Counted from the stretch's first letter, positions 22,430 to 34,574 are shown. The stretch: DNA of 64,000 nucleotides from Arion vulgaris (GCA_020796225.1 CM036753.1:77360941-77424940); one strand, 5' to 3'. Notes: a model not told the origin generated them from the letters alone. Program-made: numbers and translations.

Positions 22430-23440
22430 CATGCAGATCCATAGGTGCTCAGTATCCCCTAACTGATGTCAAAGGGTATACATACTGATTGTGACTTGCT
22501 GGTTAAACACACTCCTCATCTTGGGCATCCAGGTATATTTGTTCAACAGGTAACTCAAAACTCCTTAAATCGCTGGACCAATTCAACATCTATTTTAGTG
22601 TCTTCATCCAACAGGCAGTAGTGAAGAGACCAAAGAACATTCCCCTTATATACCTGCAAGCATGCCCAGGACACACATATTCCTGTCATTTCAGCTTCTC
22701 TGTCATGTCTTTGTAGCAGCCTCTATTGCCATCCATGTTTTTTCAACATTTTCATTCCAACAGGGTGACTGCAGGAAGAGAGTCATAGCAGGCCTCTTCC
22801 TGACATTCTGCTGCAATATACAACATGGGTTTCATGATCAGTGTGACATGTTGTGCACTTAAAAACAGATTTGGGGCCTTCTGTGTTGCAAGGTATTGAC
22901 CTTGTTAAGAAGAACAACGCAGGGAGATGATCACTTACCTGCGCCCGAGAACATTCTATCAAGCAAAAGTAGAATCGATAGTGAAGATGAGTGCCAGATC
23001 GATGACACAATCTGTGTCTTCAGGCCTAGAGCTAATTGAATTGGACGGCCATCATTCAAAATAGACATATCCTAGTTTAGTAATGCATGACTCAAAGTGA
23101 TGCCATGTCTATTCTTAATAGTGTTGCCCCACTCCTTTGATTGAGCATTGAAATCCCCTGCTATAAGAAACTTTGTGTCTGGAACATCCCTGAGTTTCTC
23201 AAGAAAATCCCAATTATCCACAACATGGATTTGGTCCACATGGACGTACATATTATAGATTCACCATACCTGATCACCAGATAGTCACCAGAACTTGAAT
23301 GAAAATTAATGCAAAGGAGATTACAAGTTTGTGTAAAGCTGCAATATGGCCAACATAAGCAAAACATACATTGTGAAGATGAGATATATGCTTGACCTTC
23401 TGTCACTACGCTCCCGTCAATCGCCCAAACCAAGGCATAT
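22430..23440 (-). mobile_element. LINE family LC: endonuclease domain and 3' end, internal deletion
   Basis: On the reverse strand an AP-endonuclease signature appears first (FLIAGDFNAQSKEWG near 23150, with VDQIHVVDNW before it). At 22430-22660 the family's 3' end follows (shared with 24020-24362, 52845-53190 and 62110). The RT region in between is missing. Stops and frame changes throughout. Confidence 0.75.
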
Positions 23441-24362
23441 ATGCGGGTTACTGCGGATAAGAGACATCCACTACACAAGAACACTAATCATGTTAAGGGC
23501 ACAAGAATCAAGCGTGGCATGTCGTGGATGGCCCAGGCTGAGAGAACAATTGGCCAGGTGACTACGGTTGCGACTCTATCAATAGGGGAAGAATGGATCC
23601 CAACAGATGGTAGCATGACCAACTATCTCAACGTTATCATTACTCTTGGAAGAGAATGTAGAGATTGGGGCAACATGAAGGCTGATCTCGCAGTTAAGCA
23701 GCTGATAGAAGATAATGCAAGGGTGATGATGTTGTTGTATATACCGATGGGTCGGTTCAACGTGGTGAAAAGTTCAGCTGGGGTTTCTTGGCTAATGCGC
23801 ATGGTAGGGTTGTTGCAGAACAAAGTGGGGCATACAGGACAACTACTTCTAGTAGGATGGAGGTTGAGGCCGTTACTGCTGCCCTCCATTGGATCTCTGG
23901 GACTTCATTTACTGGGGCAGTTGTTGTATCTGACTCTCAGTCGATGCTTCACAAGATCCAGGAGGGCAGGTTTCGGTATGAGTGGATGTCGTCTATAGAA
24001 GTTTCTAACCTCCAGCGGCTTATGTAGATATACTGTCCTGGCATGCGGATGTTTACGGTAATGAGAGAGGGACAGGCTTGCACAACAGCATCGATTGTTG
24101 GGGAGTTGAAGATGGATAAGGGAATATTCTTCGGTCTCTTCGCGACTGTCTGTTGGATGAGGACACTAAAATCGATGTTGAATCGATCAAGCGATTTAGG
24201 CAGTTTGGAGTTACCCGTTGTTCAAGTCGAACTGGATGTCTGAGAGGCAGAGTGAGAGGTGTGTTTAATCAGCGAGCCACAGGAACCATCAGTATGCATA
24301 CTCTTCGATATCTGTTGGGGAGACTGAGCCCCTATGGGTCTGCCCGGAGTGCAATGATGTCA
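23441..24362 (+). mobile_element. LINE family LC: RNase H domain and 3' end
   Basis: Plus strand: the RNase H residues are seen as D in VYTDGSVQRGEKFSWGFLA (frame ending ~23790), E in SRMEVEAVTAALHW and D in VVVSDSQSMLHKI. The C-terminal part of the LINE follows. It lies head to head with the oppositely oriented LC fragment at 22430-23440. Frameshifted. Confidence 0.8.
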
Positions 24363-24560
24363 GTTTAGAAACCAATAACTAATGTTTTCTTTCTAATGAA
24401 AGTGCTAAATGTCTTTCTCTTGTCCTCTTATCTTCAATCTTTCATTTTAGTATCGGTTTTCAATCATTTGAGATAAAAGATTAAATCAACAATCACAAAT
24501 CTACGAAATGCCTTTGAGAAAGAAATTACAAAATCAAGTCTTTGTGACAAGTTCCTACTA

Positions 24561-26549
24561 TAGTGCGTTTCAAAATGATTTTCCGCGGGGAAAATTTAAT
24601 ATCTCTGCAACCGCTTGACCGTAATTGTTGTAACTTTGCATATGATATAATGATCGTAATGCCCCGAGGTTGATATATTTTTTACTCAATAACAAACGTA
24701 TGGTTTAAAATTTTCTTTATGTAAAGTATATAAAAGTGACCATCTCCTTAGCCAACCATATAATGAGAAGTATTACCCCTTCATATTTGTGAGATGTTGC
24801 AAGTTCAACGACTTGCACGTTTTTCACGTAGTTTTCCCGATTTTAATCGCTTTAAACAAATGTATAATGATCCTTCCGGTGTGTTTAGTTACAATTTACC
24901 GTTTGTGTTTTCAGAGCATAGGTGTATTACAAAATGTTTAGTATTCTAGATTTGTTATACAATGGGTATGAAAATCAAGTTTCTTACACTGCATACAGTG
25001 GCTGTGAAAATGTATAAATATTTTATCAGAGAATCTAATCGTGGAAAACTGTATCGAAGTATATCAAATCCTGAACAGAGAACTATGCATGCTTTGGGCT
25101 TAAGTAAAGATATCTACATAAATTACTCAATGTTAATGGGGCTGTCAGTACAGTCAATACATTGACTCAAAGCAGAAAGAAAGTAGTAGACAATTTTGAC
25201 AGGGATGTGATTAGAAGAGAAATTTGCAGAATGTTCGATTCCAAAGAAACTGTGACACTAAGAATGCTGAAGATTAGGTTAAGAATACACATTGACATTG
25301 ATGTATCGAAATCAACGTTATGGAGAACAGTTAGAAGCATCGGCTTTACTTTTAGGAAGTACGCTAATGGGAGAAATGTCACCTGCGAGAAGCCGCATTT
25401 AGTACGTCTGAGAAGTAAATATTTACGTGAAGTACGGAAAATGCGTAATCAAGGTTACGATATTGTGTATGTGGATGAAACCTGGATCAATGCTCACCAC
25501 ACTAATGAAAAGGAGTGACAGTTATCCGATGGAACAATTAAACGATATGTACCTAGTGGAAAAGGACAACGTCTGATAATGGCACATGCAGGCAGCAGAC
25601 AAAATGGGCTGGTTAAAGATGCTGAACTTATTTTCACTTCCAATTATACGGACAACAGGGACTATCATACCGAGATGAACGGTAACATATTTAGAGATTG
25701 GATTGAACATACTCTTCTTCCGTCCCTAGACAGACCATCCTGTGTGATAATGGACAACGCATCATACCACAACACTGTGTCAGAAGAAGACAAAATCCGA
25801 CATCTTCGAGTACAAAAGATGCTATAAAACTTTGACTCAGAAAGGAGAACATTCCATTTAACGAGGGGTTTTTGAAGCCTGAATCTATTGCTAAAACATC
25901 ACAGAAGACCAGGGTATTCCAAACAGACAAGTTGATTCAACAGCATGGTCATGTGTGTTTGAGACTACCACCTTATCATTCACACTTAAACCCAATTGAA
26001 CTCATTTGGGCCAAAGTTAAAGGACTGGTAGCAGCTGAAAATAAAACTTTCAAGCTAAGCAATATGAAAAAACTAACATATGCCGCCCTGTCGAAGATAG
26101 ACAGAGATTATTGGTGTAAATGCGAAGACCATGTCTTAAAGGAGGAAAATGACTACTGGGACAAAGATGGACTGTCGTTCGTGCAGCCAAGAATAGTCAT
26201 CAATAGGTTAGACTCATCGGACTCAGAATAAGTGAGTAAACACTTTATATGATTTATATAATATGAGTTATCTCACCCTCCAAAATTCGAATTGTACATA
26301 CACCTATGCCGAAAATATGTGATTTTTAAATTTACGGTAAATTATTTTCTTCCAGCACCAAATAATTACTAGGTTTGAAAAGATCAAAGGAATTCGCCAT
26401 TGCAAGAAAAGTACACTACCTGCAACATTGAATTTTAGAAAATCGTTGGGACATCGGAAATACAACACATGCAAAAAATCACGTTCATCCATGCAATGAA
26501 TATGGAGATATTTGAGGTCAATCGTTGACCGAACGTTTTGAAACGACTA
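24561..26549 (+). mobile_element. Tc1/mariner-superfamily transposon, DD81E type, 1.99 kb
   Basis: TA duplications at 24559-24560 and 26550-26551. Short terminal repeats (~18 bp) read TAGTGCGTTTCAAAA on the left and TAGTCGTTTCAAAA on the right. The transposase (24962-26231) is clearly related to that of 4127-6306, but the TIRs are short here against 105 bp there. Both insertion sites read ACTATAGT once filled. Confidence 0.87.
24962..26231 (+). pseudogene. Tc1/mariner transposase, multiply broken
   Basis: Catalytic D in VYVDETWINAHH, D in VIMDNASYHN, E in PPYHSHLNPIELIWAKVK; I count 81 residues between the last two after correcting for one frame change. N-terminal ALGLSKD and the RKKVVDNFDRDVIRRE stretch match the other element (ALGLNRE, RKRTIDDFDIDVIRR). 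Lesions: frameshift near 25110-25160, TGA at 25516-25518 where the sister copy has TGG (KEWQ), frameshift near 25795 and TGA near 25836. The C-terminus to TAA at 26229-26231 is intact. Confidence 0.85.
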
Positions 26550-26654
26550 TAGTCTGTGTTTGTACATTAGAAGTTGGTGTGTGTATATGTCTGTTTAGTT
26601 CACATGTGAAGTTGGGTATTGGACTCATGCTGTATTAGTAGTTTTTAACGGCTC

Positions 26655-26830
26655 TCAGGTCAACCCAGTCTCAATTGGGTACCAGGAAAAGCACTGGGTA
26701 GTAAAGGCGGTTTGTGTGATGTTGACCACATCACCCATTATGTGCCGAAGATCGATAAAATTCGGTCTAACATCGTATTACCCATTATACCGTGAGGTAT
26801 GAAAAAGGGTTCCGTTACCTTTAGTAGTTT
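26655..26830 (+). mobile_element. SINE family B, 5'-truncated copy
   Basis: Starts in the body with CCCAGTCTCAATTGGGTACC and AGGAAAAGCACTGGGTAGTA, and continues with GTTGACCACATCACCCATTA and a GTGAGGTATGAAAA end. The same order occurs at 44310-44455. Confidence 0.7.
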
Positions 26831-27064
26831 TTAACGTTGAATGGTACTTGCAATAAGTTTAAGATAAATATCATAGTTTATGACTTTCTTTTTTCTTCTT
26901 TTTCTAACCCTGTTTTGCTTTACAACGTCAGGATAAGAAGAGATTTATAGAACAGGATTTTGTGTGTGCTACATAAATAATGTTTTTTTTCTACCTGTTA
27001 TTTCTGAGGTCAACCTTTTGTGTGGACAGCCTTTTTATGGTTCATAGTTTTTCTTATGCCAATA

Positions 27065-27660
27065 TAACAATTACTTGTAAATACTTAGGAAGCATATTCA
27101 CAGAAGACGGAAAACTGGATAAATAGAGGCTAGAGTACAAAAAGCAAATGCTGTAACCTACCAGCTAGCCCCATTGTTAAGGCACCCAAAAATTTCACAG
27201 GCAGCTAAGCAACAGATGATCAACAGCATTTTTATACCTACTTTGTGTTACCAGAGCCAAACATGGACATTGAGCAAAGCGCAGTCACAAAAAATAACTA
27301 CATGTGAAATCGTTGCCTGCGAAAAGTTACCAACAACACAAGAAAGACAGAATCACCAACATCAACATAAGAAAGAAAGTTGGCACAAAACCGTGCTTGA
27401 ATTACATAGAAAACAAAGAATGAAGTGGTTTGGCCACTTAATAAGAATGCATCCAAACTCCACAGTATACAGAGTCTTCTACAACAGAACAGCGGGAAAG
27501 AAGGCAAGAGGAAGACCACAAAAAGATGGTTAGATGGCGTAGCAGAATCCTGTGAAAGAGCAAAGATAACAATCACACAAGCCACCACAACAGCGCAAGA
27601 CAAAAACAGAAAACCATGACACTGGGCAACTACCCGGTAGCAGTGTGACGACAAAAGAAG
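27065..27660 (+). mobile_element. LINE family LA 3' end
   Basis: Plus strand: YLGSIFTEDGKLDK, then HPKISQAAKQQMINSIFIPT, LCYQSQTWTLS, MKWFGHLIRM and GKKARGRPQK, the post-catalytic part of a LINE RT. It is parallel to 42970-43450 (-) and 56440-56990 (+). It ends in a (GAAA)n-like tail. Confidence 0.82.
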
Positions 27661-27949
27661 AAAGAAAGAAGAATATAACAATTGAAGTCTTCACTCCACA
27701 CCATGAGTTATGGCCCTTCTTGAATGTCATATTAAAAGTAAGTCTCTACACCATGCTTAAACCAAATTATATACATGCTTTCTCTGCAAGATGTTAACTC
27801 TTATTTTTCGTGTTTGCATGGCCAAAGTGCCCTGATATAACCATAACATAACTCAATCTAAGATTGAAAGAACGTGCCTCAGCTTACAGAGACATTAATC
27901 TCAAATAAAACAAAGCAAAGAAACCGCATCAAGCTTCTTAGTCTTTCTT

Positions 27950-28870
27950 GATCTCATACAATTTGATCGCTAATCACATTCATTGTGATATCTGTCCAAT
28001 CCTCCTGTTATCTAAATAATTAAACTGTAGAGTCAATTAGAACAGAATTTCTCAATGAGACAACTGATCAAGAACATAATTTATGTATGCTTAATTTTAT
28101 CTGCATATCATAACACTGTGACAACGATATGATAGAAATGGGTATGTTCAGGCACATTTGAGGAATGATCAAGAGATTTCAAAGCAGGCATTGTGGGATA
28201 GGTCGAAGATTGTCAGAGACCTTAAAGGTCTTTAAAGGCAGTTTCTCTGTTCCATCCAGAATTGAGCGCTACCCAGATAGTTAGCTATGAGAAATTCTTG
28301 GGATGTTGTATAGGCATCCGAGCAATATATATTAAACCCTCTCACTTGGGCCTTTCTGCAACAGTGGTGTTGGATCCATCCAGGATCTTACCTGTTCAGA
28401 CTCTGCAGTTTGAGAAATTTGTCCTCCAGTTTTATTTATAGATTCTGTTCGAACACAATGACAAACTGGCTGAATTATATGGTGTCTGAATCAAAGACTC
28501 CCTTTCCTTTTGTAATGGCAAGCCTGTAAAAATATGCCTATTAATCTTTCACTTTAGATCTATGCTTGTCTATTCTTATACAGACTCCCAACAAGTGAAC
28601 GTAATCATTCAACCCTGGCTTTGATATCACAAATACATATGATTCAGAATCAATGTGCATATCACATGGATTGCTGCCAAATAAAAATTTCAAATGACTG
28701 GAGAGGCTAGTATTATAATGCTGATGACTAGATATTAATATTTCATACACCGAAACTGCTACATTTGAGCCTCTTTTTTGGTGTTATGGTAGCCAAACCT
28801 ATCACAGAACTCAGTGAAACTTTCCATGTAATCTGCATTCTTCAGATGAGTACTTCATGTAGTAATCTCA
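27950..28870 (+). repeat. Degraded duplicate of 28960-30090
   Basis: Runs parallel to the next segment in the same order: GACAACT, AACATAATTTATGTATGCTT, AAAGCAGGCATTG, ACTCTGCAGTTTG, TTTTTGTAATGGCAA-like, GCTAGTATTA. It has a high density of small deletions and ~70-75% identity by eye. Either an old tandem duplication or raw-read noise incorporated in the assembly. Confidence 0.7.
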
Positions 28871-29224
28871 GTCAAGACAGGTTTGAATAGTTGATTCTTT
28901 AACTTTAGTTAAGATTTTAGACCTCGAGATTGAATAGATTTCAGCTTCACTGTTATAACTTTGACCTCATGTTTTGCTTGACTCCTACAACTTTGATCGT
29001 TAATCCATTCTTTGTGATAATTGTTCTCGGCCTCATACAAATCTGTATCTAATCACTCCATGTTTTATCTGTCTCTAATCCACTCCATGTTTTATCTCCA
29101 AATAATTAAATGTGAATCAAATTTCATACACACTGAACTTTCTCATATAAGACAACTGTAAAACATAATTTATGTATGCTTAATTTTTATCACTGCATAT
29201 AACATAACCACTAGTGACAACTGT

Positions 29225-29480
29225 TATAAGAAAGAAGATGGAGATATGTTGGACACACCTTGAGAAGAAATGATCAACGAATATCAAAGCAGGCATTGAA
29301 GTGGGATGCAAAGGGTTCAAGAAAGAGAGGTCGACCCAAGAAGACCCTGAAACGAACTTTGCTGAGAGGCAGGAAATATCGGTCTCAGTTCCATGGAGGA
29401 AATTGGGCGAGTTGCCCAGGATAGAGCGGTATGGAGAAATTACTTGCAGGCATATGTAGCGTATAGCGGTACAAGAGGAT
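29225..29480 (+). mobile_element. LINE family LB 3' end
   Basis: Nearly identical to 42680-42950: [11 protein letters not shown], then [16 protein letters not shown], and an (ATT)n tail. Some frame-breaking deletions. Confidence 0.82.
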
Positions 29481-29504
29481 TATTATTATTATAACATAAG
29501 CCAC

Positions 29505-29765
29505 AGTGGGCACTGTGGCTTAGTGGTAGTGAGCTGGATATCACAATCCAAGAGTACCGTACCTGGTGCAAACTCTGCAGTTTGGAAGCAAATTTGTTCC
29601 CGTAGATTTTTACGATTGGTAAAAATAGACCTCACCGTTTAGAAATCAATGACAAACTACTGAATGTATAAGTGGTGCCTAGAAAAATCAATGACTCATT
29701 TACCTTTTTGTAATGGCAATGCCTGTAAAGAATATGCCCTATTTTCATTCATTCATATAACATAG
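29505..29765 (+). mobile_element. SINE family C copy
   Basis: Head CACTGTGGCTTAGTGGTAGT with an A box, degenerate B box GGTGCAAACTC, body TAGACCTCACCGTTTAGAAA, and a CATT-rich end. A degraded parallel copy is at 28350-28530. Confidence 0.8.
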
Positions 29766-30089
29766 ATTTCATATGGGCATTGTTTTCTTTATTTCTTATA
29801 CAGACTCAAACAAGATAGAAAGCAGTGAATCAAATAATACATACCCAAAGGTTTAATTCACAAATACATATATTCAAACAACAAAAATGTGCATAATCAA
29901 CAACAAAAAATGCATTGCTTGAAATAAAATAAATCAAATGACTGGTAGATATGGCTAGTATTAATAAAATGCATGAAACAAGCACCATTACAAGCATATT
30001 AATATTTCAAATACATCACAGAAACTTGTCTACATTTTTGAGCATTCTTTCTCTCCTTTGTTTGCGTCCAGAATTTCATGATAAGAACT

Positions 30090-31720
30090 TTCAGATGAAT
30101 ACCTTTCCTGTTAATGACTTTCAGATGAATAACTTTCATGTTATTAACTTTCATGTTAATGACTTTCATGTTAATGACTTTCAGACTTTCATGTTAATGA
30201 CTTTCAGACTTTCATGTTAATGACTTTCAGACTTTCATGTTAATGACTTTCAGACCTTCATGTTTTTGACTTTCAGACTTTCCGTAATAACTTTCATGTT
30301 AATGACTTTCATGTTAATGACTTTCAGACCTTCATGTTAATAACTTTCATGTTAATGACTTTCATGTTAATGACTTTCCTGTTAATAACTTTCATGTTAA
30401 TGACTATCATGTTAATAACTTTCATGTTAATGACTTTCCTGTTAATAACTTTCATGTTAATGACTATCATGTTAATGACTTTCAGGGTTTAAAGACTTTC
30501 CTGTTAATAACTTTCATGTTAATGACTATCATGTTAATGACTTTCAGGTTAATGACTTTCATGTTAATAACTTTCATGTTAATGACTTTCATGTTAATAA
30601 CTTTCAGACTTTCATGTTAATGAATTTCATGTTAATGTCTTTCAGACTTTCATGTTAATGACTTTCAGGTTAATGACTTTCATGTTAATAACTTTCATGT
30701 TAATGACTTTCAGACTTTCATGTTAATGACTTTCAGGTTAATGACTTTCATGTTAATAACTTTCATGTTAATGACTTTCAGATGAATAACTTTCATGTTA
30801 ATGACTTTCAGATGAATAACTTTCATGTTAATAACTTTCATGTTAATGACTTTTATGTTAATAACTTTCATGTTAATGACTTTCATGTTAATAACTTTCA
30901 GACTTTCGTGTTAATAACTTTCATGTTAATGACTTTCATGTTAATGACTTTCAGACTTTCATGTTAATGACTTTCATGTTAATGACTTTCAGACTTTCAT
31001 GTTAATGACTTTCAGACCTTCATGTTAATGACTTTGACTTTCAGACTTTCATGTTAATAACTTTTATGTTAATGACTATCATGTTAATAACTTTCATGTT
31101 AATGACTTTCATGTTAATGACTTTCAGACTTTCCTGTTAATGACTTTCAGGTTAATGACCTTCATGTTAATAACTTTCATTTTAATGACTTTCATATTAA
31201 TGACTTTCAGACTTTCCTGTTAATAACTTTCATGTTAATGACTATCATGTTAATGACTATCATGTTAATGACTTTCCTGTTAATGACTTTCATGTTAATG
31301 ACTTTCAGACCTTCATGTTAATAACTTTCATGTTAATGACTTTCATGTTAATGACTTTCAGACCTTCATGTTAATAACTTTCATGTTAATGACTTTCATG
31401 TTAATAACTTTCATGTTAATGACTTTCATATTAATGACTTTCAGACCTTCATGTTCATAACTTTCATGTTAATGACTTTCATATTAATAACTTTCATGTT
31501 AATGACTTTCAGACCTTCATGTTAATAACTTTCAGACCTTCATGTTAATAACTTTCATGTTAATGACTTTCATATTAATAACTTTCATGTTAATGACTTT
31601 CAGGCTTTCATGTTAATGACTTTCAGATTTTCATGTTAATGACTTTCAAAATTTCAGATCAAAGACTTTAAGGTTAATGACTTTATTATTAATGACTATC
31701 AGACTTTCATATTAATGACT
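30090..31720 (+). repeat. 1.6-kb minisatellite, 15-bp unit ATGACTTTCATGTTA
   Basis: About 100 units of a 15-bp motif, with an interspersed 8-bp add-on (TTTCAGAC). Variants change TGACTT to TAACTT, and CATG to CAGG or CCTG. Being a multiple of three, it reads N-D-F-H-V repeats in one frame, but stops recur, so I do not call a gene. Confidence 0.95.
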
Positions 31721-31959
31721 TAAAAAGGCAGCAATGAGATATAACATTTTCCGGCTGAAACGGTCACACAGTTCTAATTTTATTTAAAGAAACAATAGGA
31801 ACTTCACAATAGTGACATTATTAAGCACAACATTATAAAAAAAAAATTATAATTCTTACATCTACATACAGAAAAATATGTTCAATAAGTGTACAACATA
31901 TATTTGTGCAAGATGTTCTAGAATAGCAAGAGCTCGTCTTTTAACAAAGTTTCAACTCC

Positions 31960-32770
31960 TCACTCATATGTGTGTTCTATTCAACTCTTCACTCAAACAA
32001 GTCTGATCAATTTCAACTTCTTAAATTCACTAAGCTTCTTTCAACTTTCATATGTACAATTCTGTCAACTTTCACACAGGTTTCTGTTCAACCTTCTAAA
32101 ACAGTGTGTCATTTAACTTCTCACATGTTTGTAGTATGTTCTGTCTAACTTCTCATGTGTGTTCTGTTAACTTTTCACATGTTGTTCTTTCAATTCTTCA
32201 TGTATGTGTTCTGTTCAACTTCTCATGTGTGTGTTCTCTTCAATTCTTCATGTATGTGTTCTGTTAACTTTCACATGTATGTTCTCTTCAATTCTTCATG
32301 TATGTGTTCTGTTCAACTTTTACATATATGTTTCTCTTCAATTCTTCATGTATGTGTTCTGTTCAACTTCTCATGTGTGTGTTCTCTTCAATTCTTCATG
32401 TATGTGTTCTGTTGTACTTTTCACATATATGTTCTCTTCAATTCTTCATGTATGTGTTCTGTTCTACTTTTTACATATATGTTCTCTTCAATTCTTCATG
32501 TATGTGTTCTGTTCAACTTCTCATGTGTGTGTTCTCATTCTTCAATTTCTTTCCATGTCCATCCTTTGTTTCTGTTCAACTTCTCATGTGTGTGTTCTCT
32601 TCAATTCTTCATGTATGTGTTCTGTTCAACTTCTCATGTGTGTGTTCTCTTCAATTCTTCATGTATGTTTTCTGTTCAACTTCTCATGTGTGTGTTTTCT
32701 TCAATTCTTCATGTATGTGTTCTGTTCTACTTTTTACATATATGTTCTCTTCAATCCTCCATTTATGTTA
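31960..32770 (+). repeat. Minisatellite, 50-bp unit (TCTTCAATTCTTCATGTATG...)
   Basis: CAATTCTTCA recurs at 32241, 32289, 32339, 32389, 32439 and 32489, a 50-bp period after the first 48. A less regular part extends upstream to about 31960. The + strand stays open in all three frames for 190-230 codons, because the unit has few stops and 50 is not a multiple of three. Cys/Phe-rich frames from this array should not be taken as proteins. Confidence 0.93.
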
Positions 32771-32789
32771 TGTTCCACTTCCATACAGT

Positions 32790-33630
32790 ACTAATAGACA
32801 TTTCAACAGAAATGTTGCTATTATACCAGCACCAAATTATTTAAAGTTTACACTCTTTCTCTTTTGAAGTAATACTCAGAAGGCTTCACTTCTGCTTTCA
32901 GCAGGTGTGCAGTGCTGTGAAGTGTGAAGATTTCTACTCTGAAGGAGTCTCAACAAAAAATGTAAAATCTGTCCTGCTCTGAGACATGATACAGGACAAT
33001 GAAGATCCCATCCAAACTGCAATGATAACAAAATACAGGCTTGTAGAAGACAAACGAATACAATTAAAGGTTGAGAAGAGAAAGTACTGATGGATTGCAC
33101 ACCCTCACAGAACAATGACACAACAGAACCAGACATGCACTTGATTGATTTGGAGTTCTTGACAACCTGTGATGGACCACTGATTTCTTATAATAAAAGT
33201 TAATATCCGAGTGAACTAAAAGAAATGATATAGGATTTATAGAAATACTATGACTATATTTGATATTGTTTTATGAATAATAGCTGTCCATCGTAGCTGA
33301 TAATGATAACAGGCTCAGAAGTGTTATTGCACCTCTCTGGTGGTAAGCAAAGATGATGTAAACCAAATCGGGAACACAATCACAGGTATACATGACCAGG
33401 GTTAAACATATGAGTATTGTGTGTTCCGTCTTATCGCACAGCTCATTTTCTTTGAACCTCAGCATTACAACAATTTTGAGCTAAACCAATTCCACTTGTG
33501 TTGTTACAGTATGACATTTGGTGATCTTGGGCAAAGGAATTCTCAGAATTTGGTGTCTATATCAAAGCATTTTAGACACTTTATAAGTGTCTTTGAAGCA
33601 TATTTTCTGTCCACTAACCAATCATCTGAA
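32790..33630. other. Intergenic sequence, nothing recognised
   Basis: A GC-richer patch at 32880-33190 has an 86-codon - strand frame without known motifs. No repeat partner was found in the window. Confidence 0.4.
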
Positions 33631-33640
33631 AGTGTAGGAC

Positions 33641-33714
33641 TGGCCACTATGGGGGTCGAACCCATGATATTCACATTATTAGCACGACGCTCTAACCAAC
33701 TGAGCTAACCAGCC
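33641..33714 (-). tRNA. tRNA-Ile(AAT), partly decayed
   Basis: The reverse complement is 74 nt with GGCTGGT at the 5' end, D arm GCTC/GAGC, anticodon loop CTAATAA (anticodon AAT at 33678-33680), T stem ATGGG/CCCAT around TTCGACC, and discriminator A. Doubts: the acceptor stem has a G6:G67 mismatch and two wobbles, the anticodon stem has C-to-T-like changes (TGTGA), and no TTTT terminator follows within ~20 nt. It could be a pseudogene or the head of a SINE. Confidence 0.62.
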
Positions 33715-33719
33715 ATGTT

Positions 33720-34560
33720 TTGTGCATACACAAAGAATAACAAACATTGGTCCAGATATAAATTATTATGAAATAAAAATGGATTTAAAAAATCATGCTT
33801 GCAAATATTGACAAAATGTTGACCTTCATAAACAAACTTCAAAACTGTTGTGATATGTAGTGTAATAAATTATAATTAATTTCCATTTTAAAACAAAGAA
33901 GCGGAATTTTATAAAAATTCATTCTCAAAATAAAATACAAATAATAAAATTAACAAAAAGTTTATCATGGAAGCACTGTAGCTGTATCCATTTGCAGCTG
34001 ATGATAAACTGACCTGAGAAGCTGTGAATGAATGACATTTAATAAAATATTCACATTTGTCTAAGGTCCAATTAAAATCAATACTCTCCTAAAGGGTGGT
34101 ATTCTGTTTGTCCTTCAAATCTTCTGGAAAGCTATGCCGGTGATATTTGTACAAAAATACTAGAGTATATGCAAATAATTTGCTTATTTCAAGCTACACA
34201 AAAGAATGTATGAACTCAAAAGTGAATATGATGGCACAAATAGGATATGTTTAACATGGCTAAAATGACTGTTAGGAAATGGAGAAAGCTGCATGGCTAT
34301 CAGTTATCTTACCAGCTGAAAGAATGACCACATATCCATTTACTTCTAAAATTACTACAATCTAGAAGCAGCAATAACCAAAACTATTTTAGTTTTGCCC
34401 TTCCTTTTTTAATTATTTCAAAATGCATTCATAAGATTGGTCAAATTATTATTATGTACTCATGAATTTTGTTCAATATTTTTGTATCATGCTCTTCATC
34501 TGAACTTGTCTTAAACAGATATCACTTTTAAATAATCAGTTTAACAGAAAAACTGTTAGA
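33720..34560. other. AT-rich intergenic sequence, nothing recognised
   Basis: No coding or repeat signal seen. Confidence 0.45.
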
Positions 34561-34574
34561 ACTATTTTTTTTTA

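Larger units (their letters stand above)
28960..30090 (+). repeat. Better-preserved copy of the tandem pair
   Basis: Contains LINE family LB (29225-29480) and SINE family C (29505-29765) in readable form. It ends where the 15-bp minisatellite starts. Confidence 0.7.

Noticed and set aside
23441..23998. A 185-codon + strand frame as a host protein
   Set aside because: Most of it is the wrong frame of the LC RNase H region, whose true frame is seen at 23720-24027.
29951..30967. N-D-F-H-V repeat proteins
   Set aside because: Read-through of the 15-bp minisatellite; stops recur along the array.
32155..32867. Three long overlapping frames (229, 196, 189 codons) as Cys-rich membrane proteins
   Set aside because: They are three phases of one 50-bp tandem repeat. 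No start context, no splice support.
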